64,000 bases of DNA from Channa striata (taxonomy: Eukaryota > Chordata > Actinopteri > Anabantiformes > Channidae). The stretch is from positions 16,571,354 through 16,635,353 of the forward strand of contig CM065188.1 of the NCBI GenBank assembly GCA_033026295.1, given 5' to 3'. Below are positions 60,457 to 64,000 of the stretch, in pieces. The notes beneath the pieces were generated by a model. It was not told where the DNA came from. It saw only the letters and a list, made by a program, of their open reading frames with translations, and ran no database searches. The translations under genes were made by a program, and so were the position numbers. The stretch's first letter is position 1. Every line of letters begins with the position of its first letter.

Positions 60457-60613
60457 CCGACATTTGGATGATGTGTGTTGAAGGCTGATATTATGATGAT
60501 CCACAATAACACGAGGACAAAGTCACTCTGCTCATTTTAGAGAAAACACCATTGATTAGCACATATCTGATTATTACTAATGATTTGATCCACATCTGTG
60601 ATTCTTTATTCAG

Positions 60614-60787
60614 GTTGAGTTACTGCAGTTTGTCAAAGATCAGCTGTGATTCTCTGGTCTCAGCTCTGAAGTCCAACCCCTCCTATCTAAGAGAACTGGA
60701 CCTGAGTGGAAACAAGCTACAGGATCCAGGAGTGAAGCGTCTCTGTGGTTTTCTGGAGAGTCCAGACTGTCGACTGGAGACTCTGAG
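60614..60787 (+). CDS. NLR gene B LRR exon 4
   Basis: 174 bp, acceptor 'ttctttattcag', donor AG|GTCAG. It encodes two intact LRRs (LRELDLSGNKLQDPGVKRLC). Its upstream intron (60457-60613) is nearly identical to 52130-52282, so it is a duplicate of the stop-bearing exon 2 that kept an open frame. Confidence 0.88.
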
Positions 60788-60799
60788 GTCAGACGCCAT

Positions 60800-61550
60800 T
60801 TTTTTTCATGTGCTGCAGTAAACAAGGAACCTCTAGAGGCCTCATACTTTTTATTGTCATTGTAATTTTGTGTTTTATACTTCTGTGAAAGTCAGTTCAG
60901 TAGACCACACCTTAGCAGAGCAATCTGACAAAGAACCATTTCTGCAGGGGTCTTTAAAAAGTTTATCAAGTTCACAGTTTTATTCATGAAATCCAACCAA
61001 GAAAACAGGCAACCCTTGCTGTTGAAATGTAGATAATGTCCACATAATAATAAAGAACTGAGCAGTCCTGGGAGTGAATCAGCCAGCGGTACTACTCACA
61101 GTTCTGATTGGAAACGTGGAACTCTGAGAAAAAGGAGTGGATGGAGCGAATGGAACGGAACGGAACACATGTATGTACACATACTTGCAGAGCCAGAAAT
61201 ATGATTCCACCTTTACCTTTGACTCTGGAGCAGGTGGAGGCTGACACGGCCAGCTCACCTAAAGCTGAAGTTTAGGAAGAAACTTTAGCTGCAGCATGGT
61301 AATGGTGACCAACATTGTGAAGGTGGTTTCAAGTGACTCCAGAAAACAATGCAGACAAAAATGTTAAAATGAGTATTTACTACTAACCAACAGTTGGACA
61401 AGTTGAGCATAGGACTCAGAGATCCAGTCCTACATATCTCTCTGCAGTGTCCATATCGCCGTCACCCCCCCACAACTCTCACATGGGTATAGAGACCGTG
61501 TGTGTTCCCCGACCAACTAAATGACATAAACCGAAAAACCAAAAAAATAT
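60800..61550. other. Intron of NLR gene B, nothing recognised
   Basis: No exon seen. A short (GGAAC)n-like run occurs near 61150. Confidence 0.5.
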
Positions 61551-61565
61551 GTTAGTTTAAATGAG

Positions 61566-63370
61566 TTGACCCCCCCAAGTCATATTAATTTTCATGTTCC
61601 CAGGAGCTCAGGCCGAGGTGGAGTAGTAGCAGCAATCACTGGATCCCAAACCCAAATCCAAAACCCTAGACCTAAACATAGTTATAACTCATTTGAAGGT
61701 CTTGAGTCTCTGAGCCTTGTACGCCTAATCTGGAAAACTCAAAATCCACTTCTATTTGTTATTGTGTACCGTCCTCCAGTCCCTTATTCTGAATTTTTGA
61801 CTGAATTCTCAGATTTTCTAGGCGACTTAGTGCTTAGTGCAGATAAAGTCGTCATAGTGGGCGATTTTAACATTCATGTAGATGCTGACAGTAACTCCCT
61901 CAACACGGCATTTACTTCATCATTAGATTCAATTGGTTTCTCTCAAAATGTAAAAGAACCCACTCATTGTTTTAGTCACACCCTAGACCTTGTCCTTACA
62001 TACAGCATTGAAATTGATAAACTAACAGTATTTCCTCATAATCCTGTTCTCTCTGACCATTTTCTAATAACATTTGAATTTAGTTTATTGGACTACACAG
62101 CAGCGAGAAAAAAGTTCTGCTTCAGTAGGTGTTTATCTGAAAACACTGTGAACAAATTTAAGGAAATGATCCCTACATCATTTACTTCAACATGTACTGA
62201 TATAACTGAGAGTAGCCTCATTAACTGTACGCCTGTACAAGTTGATTACCGGACTGATAATTATGCGGCGCCTTCAGGATGGAGACTCCTCCTGTCCTGG
62301 ACTTATCACCCACTGAGTTGATCAATGACTCACCTGTCCAGGCCCTGGCCCCCAAGGCTATCGACCTCTCTGTCTGAACTCACACCTTGCTCAGATGGGG
62401 CTGTCAACTGCAATGGCCCCGCACCTTACTCTGACCTGTCTGACACTCCTGCTGTTGTCAACAAGCTGGTCAACAATTTGTCTGGTGCTGAACTGGTCTC
62501 CAACCATTCCCAGGAGGCAACCAATGTTGTGCCTGTTCCTGTTCCCCAGCTGACCGACATCACAGCAGTTTCTCTTCTTGGGCCAGCCAACACTCCTCCT
62601 GAACGTGTTGCTGAGTGGGCTGGCATAGCTTTTCCCCTCACATCTGCCTCTGGTTTGGCTCAGAGATTCCTTGCAGCAGTACTGCCAGTGTTGGCTGGCC
62701 CAGGAAGAAAAACTCCTGTGATGTCGGTCATCTGGGGAACAGGAACAGACATAGCATTGGTTGCCTCTTGGGAATGGTTGGAAATCAGCTCCCAGTCCAG
62801 ATTCGGGAAGCAGACACCCTCTCTACTTTCAGGACTAGGCTCAAAACCTTCCTCTTTGATAAAGCTTATAGTTAGTTCTAGTCCTGCTGCTGTAGGCTTA
62901 GACACTTTCCTCTTCATTCTCTCCTCTCACCCCATATTCATATGTTACCTCTGTATGACATTAACTCTGTATCTTCTTTGTCCCGTAGTCGTCTTTCTCC
63001 CTCTCTGTCCCCCTCTCTCTGTCCCCGTCTTCAAGTGTCCCCGGATTTGGCGCTGTGTGTCTTCCAGTTCGCAGCTACTGGTCCTACCAACCTGCCCAAT
63101 GTTTTGTTGTTGCTTTCGTTGCTCTGTTCTTTTCTCTCTCCACTTTCCACTAAGCCCAACCGGTCAAGGCAGATGTCCGCCCACCCTGAGCCTGGTTCTG
63201 CTGGAGGTTTCTTCCGTTAAAGAGAGTTTTTCCTCTTCACTCTTGCATATACCCACTCAAGGGGGAATTGTTGCATTTCTCTAAATGTCTGTATAGTCTT
63301 GACTTTACATAATAAATCACCTTGAGGTGATGTTGTAAATTAGCGCTATATAAATAAGGTTGAATTTAAT
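61566..63370 (+). mobile_element. LINE-2-type element with foreign hairpin segment
   Basis: The endonuclease frame 61566-62260 is well preserved (YRPPVPYSEFLTEFSDFLGD, VGDFNIHVDADSNSLN, DHFLITFEF). About 62280-62785 is not LINE-2 and contains a 95-bp inverted repeat. LINE-2 resumes at about 62785 with the end of RT (ETP-like LSTFRTRLKTFLFDKAYS in another frame) and the usual 3' UTR. The RT core is missing, so it is dead. Confidence 0.8.
62500..62781. repeat. 95-bp inverted repeat (hairpin)
   Basis: Arms 62500-62594 and 62687-62781 are reverse complements with few mismatches, for example 'gatgtcggtca' against 'tgaccgacatc'. The spacer is 92 bp. Confidence 0.85.
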
Positions 63371-63542
63371 TTAATTAATGTACAGACATGAAGGTTGAAA
63401 TGATCCTTATCTACACAGACACTGTCAAAAATACACTTTCACTTTAGACAATACCATTATCAGTAGTTCAGTCTATTGACTGTGACAGTTAAATGTTTAG
63501 CTACATATTTTAAATTCTTTTCATGTTTGATTCTTTATTCAG

Positions 63543-63716
63543 ATTGAGTTGGTGCTGTTTGTCAGAGATCAGCTGTGATTCTCTGGTCTCAGCTCTGAAG
63601 TCCAACCCCTCCCATCTGAGAGAACTGGACCTAAGTAACAACACTCTTCAGGATTCAGGAGTGAAGCTTCTGTCTGGTCTTGTGGAGAGTCCACACTGTC
63701 GACTGGAGACTCTGAG
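63543..63716 (+). CDS. NLR gene B LRR exon 5
   Basis: 174 bp, acceptor 'ttctttattcag', donor AG|GTCAGT. It encodes two LRRs (LRELDLSNNTLQDSGVKLLS). It is the counterpart of gene A's LRR exon at 8779-8952, and the following intron matches too. The terminal exon therefore probably lies a few hundred bases past the window end. Confidence 0.9.
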
Positions 63717-64000
63717 GTCAGTAGAGGGTTGGAGTCAGTCCATGCTGCTTTCAGCAGTGTTGTACTAAACCCAGTTAGTGTCAGAGCAAAGATCCAGTAT
63801 TTCCTGTAAAGCTCCAACCTTCTCAGTGAAGCTGTGAGTGGAGAATGGGGACAGGCTTCAGGACTGGACAGAGAGAGACAGAGAGAACAGTCAGCCAATC
63901 AGATCAGCCAGAAACTTGTGATCATCTGTTTGAGGTGACCTGAAGACAAAGACGAGCAAATAAAGGTGGATTTCAGCTGACAACATTGCAAGATGTTTAG

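Noticed and set aside
62325..63284. 319-codon plus frame as a gene
   Set aside because: It crosses the hairpin insert and the LINE-2 3' UTR; it is chance openness in repeats.

Overview
This window looks like nuclear DNA of a ray-finned fish, probably a percomorph teleost. The evidence is two NLRC3-like genes of the fish-specific FISNA-NACHT-LRR type with modular 174-177 bp leucine-rich-repeat exons, abundant LINE-2-type retrotransposon pieces sharing one 3' end, a fish-style polyzinc-finger gene, a class I-like endogenous retrovirus, and hAT-, piggyBac- and Tc1-type DNA transposon remnants. Genes have introns with GT/AG borders. Nothing bacterial or viral stands alone.

Layout. Positions 1-9.75 kb hold the 3' part of NLR gene A (+): the end of its FISNA-NACHT exon (1-313), one LRR exon (8779-8952) and a short terminal exon (9459). 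Its large intron contains an antisense, decayed endogenous retrovirus (722-7622) with two LTRs, a tRNA-Leu-type primer site, a polypurine tract and pol/env remnants. From 10.8 to 13.4 kb is a minus-strand LINE-2 broken by another repeat, and at 16.1-16.7 kb a Tc1-like remnant. At 18.05-19.88 kb lies a two-exon gene for a secreted protein that I read as a deaminase-fold protein (SNAD-like, in the AID/APOBEC superfamily) with an acidic linker and a long Lys/Arg/Gly tail built from 41-residue repeats. The 20-30 kb stretch is mostly non-coding and repeats. A ten-finger C2H2 zinc-finger gene is on the minus strand (30.9-35.2 kb), with a CpG-rich, ETS-motif-bearing region upstream. A second SNAD-like locus (36.2-37.5 kb, +) appears damaged. 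From 40 to 45.4 kb are a frameshifted copy of the zinc-finger first exon and two decayed LINEs, one carrying a piggyBac-type MITE.

NLR gene B (+) runs from 46.8 kb past the window end: short N-terminal exons, an intact FISNA-NACHT exon (to 49853) and five LRR exons, one with an in-frame stop and one with an internal duplication. Its introns hold LINE-2 copies, a hAT-type element with target duplication, two solo LTRs with target duplications, and a hairpin-bearing LINE-2. The last 450 bp repeat the end of gene A, so A and B are tandem paralogues.

Functional picture (inference): this is an innate-immunity neighbourhood. NLRs act as cytosolic sensors, the secreted deaminase-like proteins may target or bind foreign nucleic acid, and zinc-finger proteins of this kind often bind retroelements. 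They sit among many mobile-element insertions. The least described item is the SNAD-like pair, above all the member with the histone-like basic repeat tail and Gln in place of the expected zinc-binding His.
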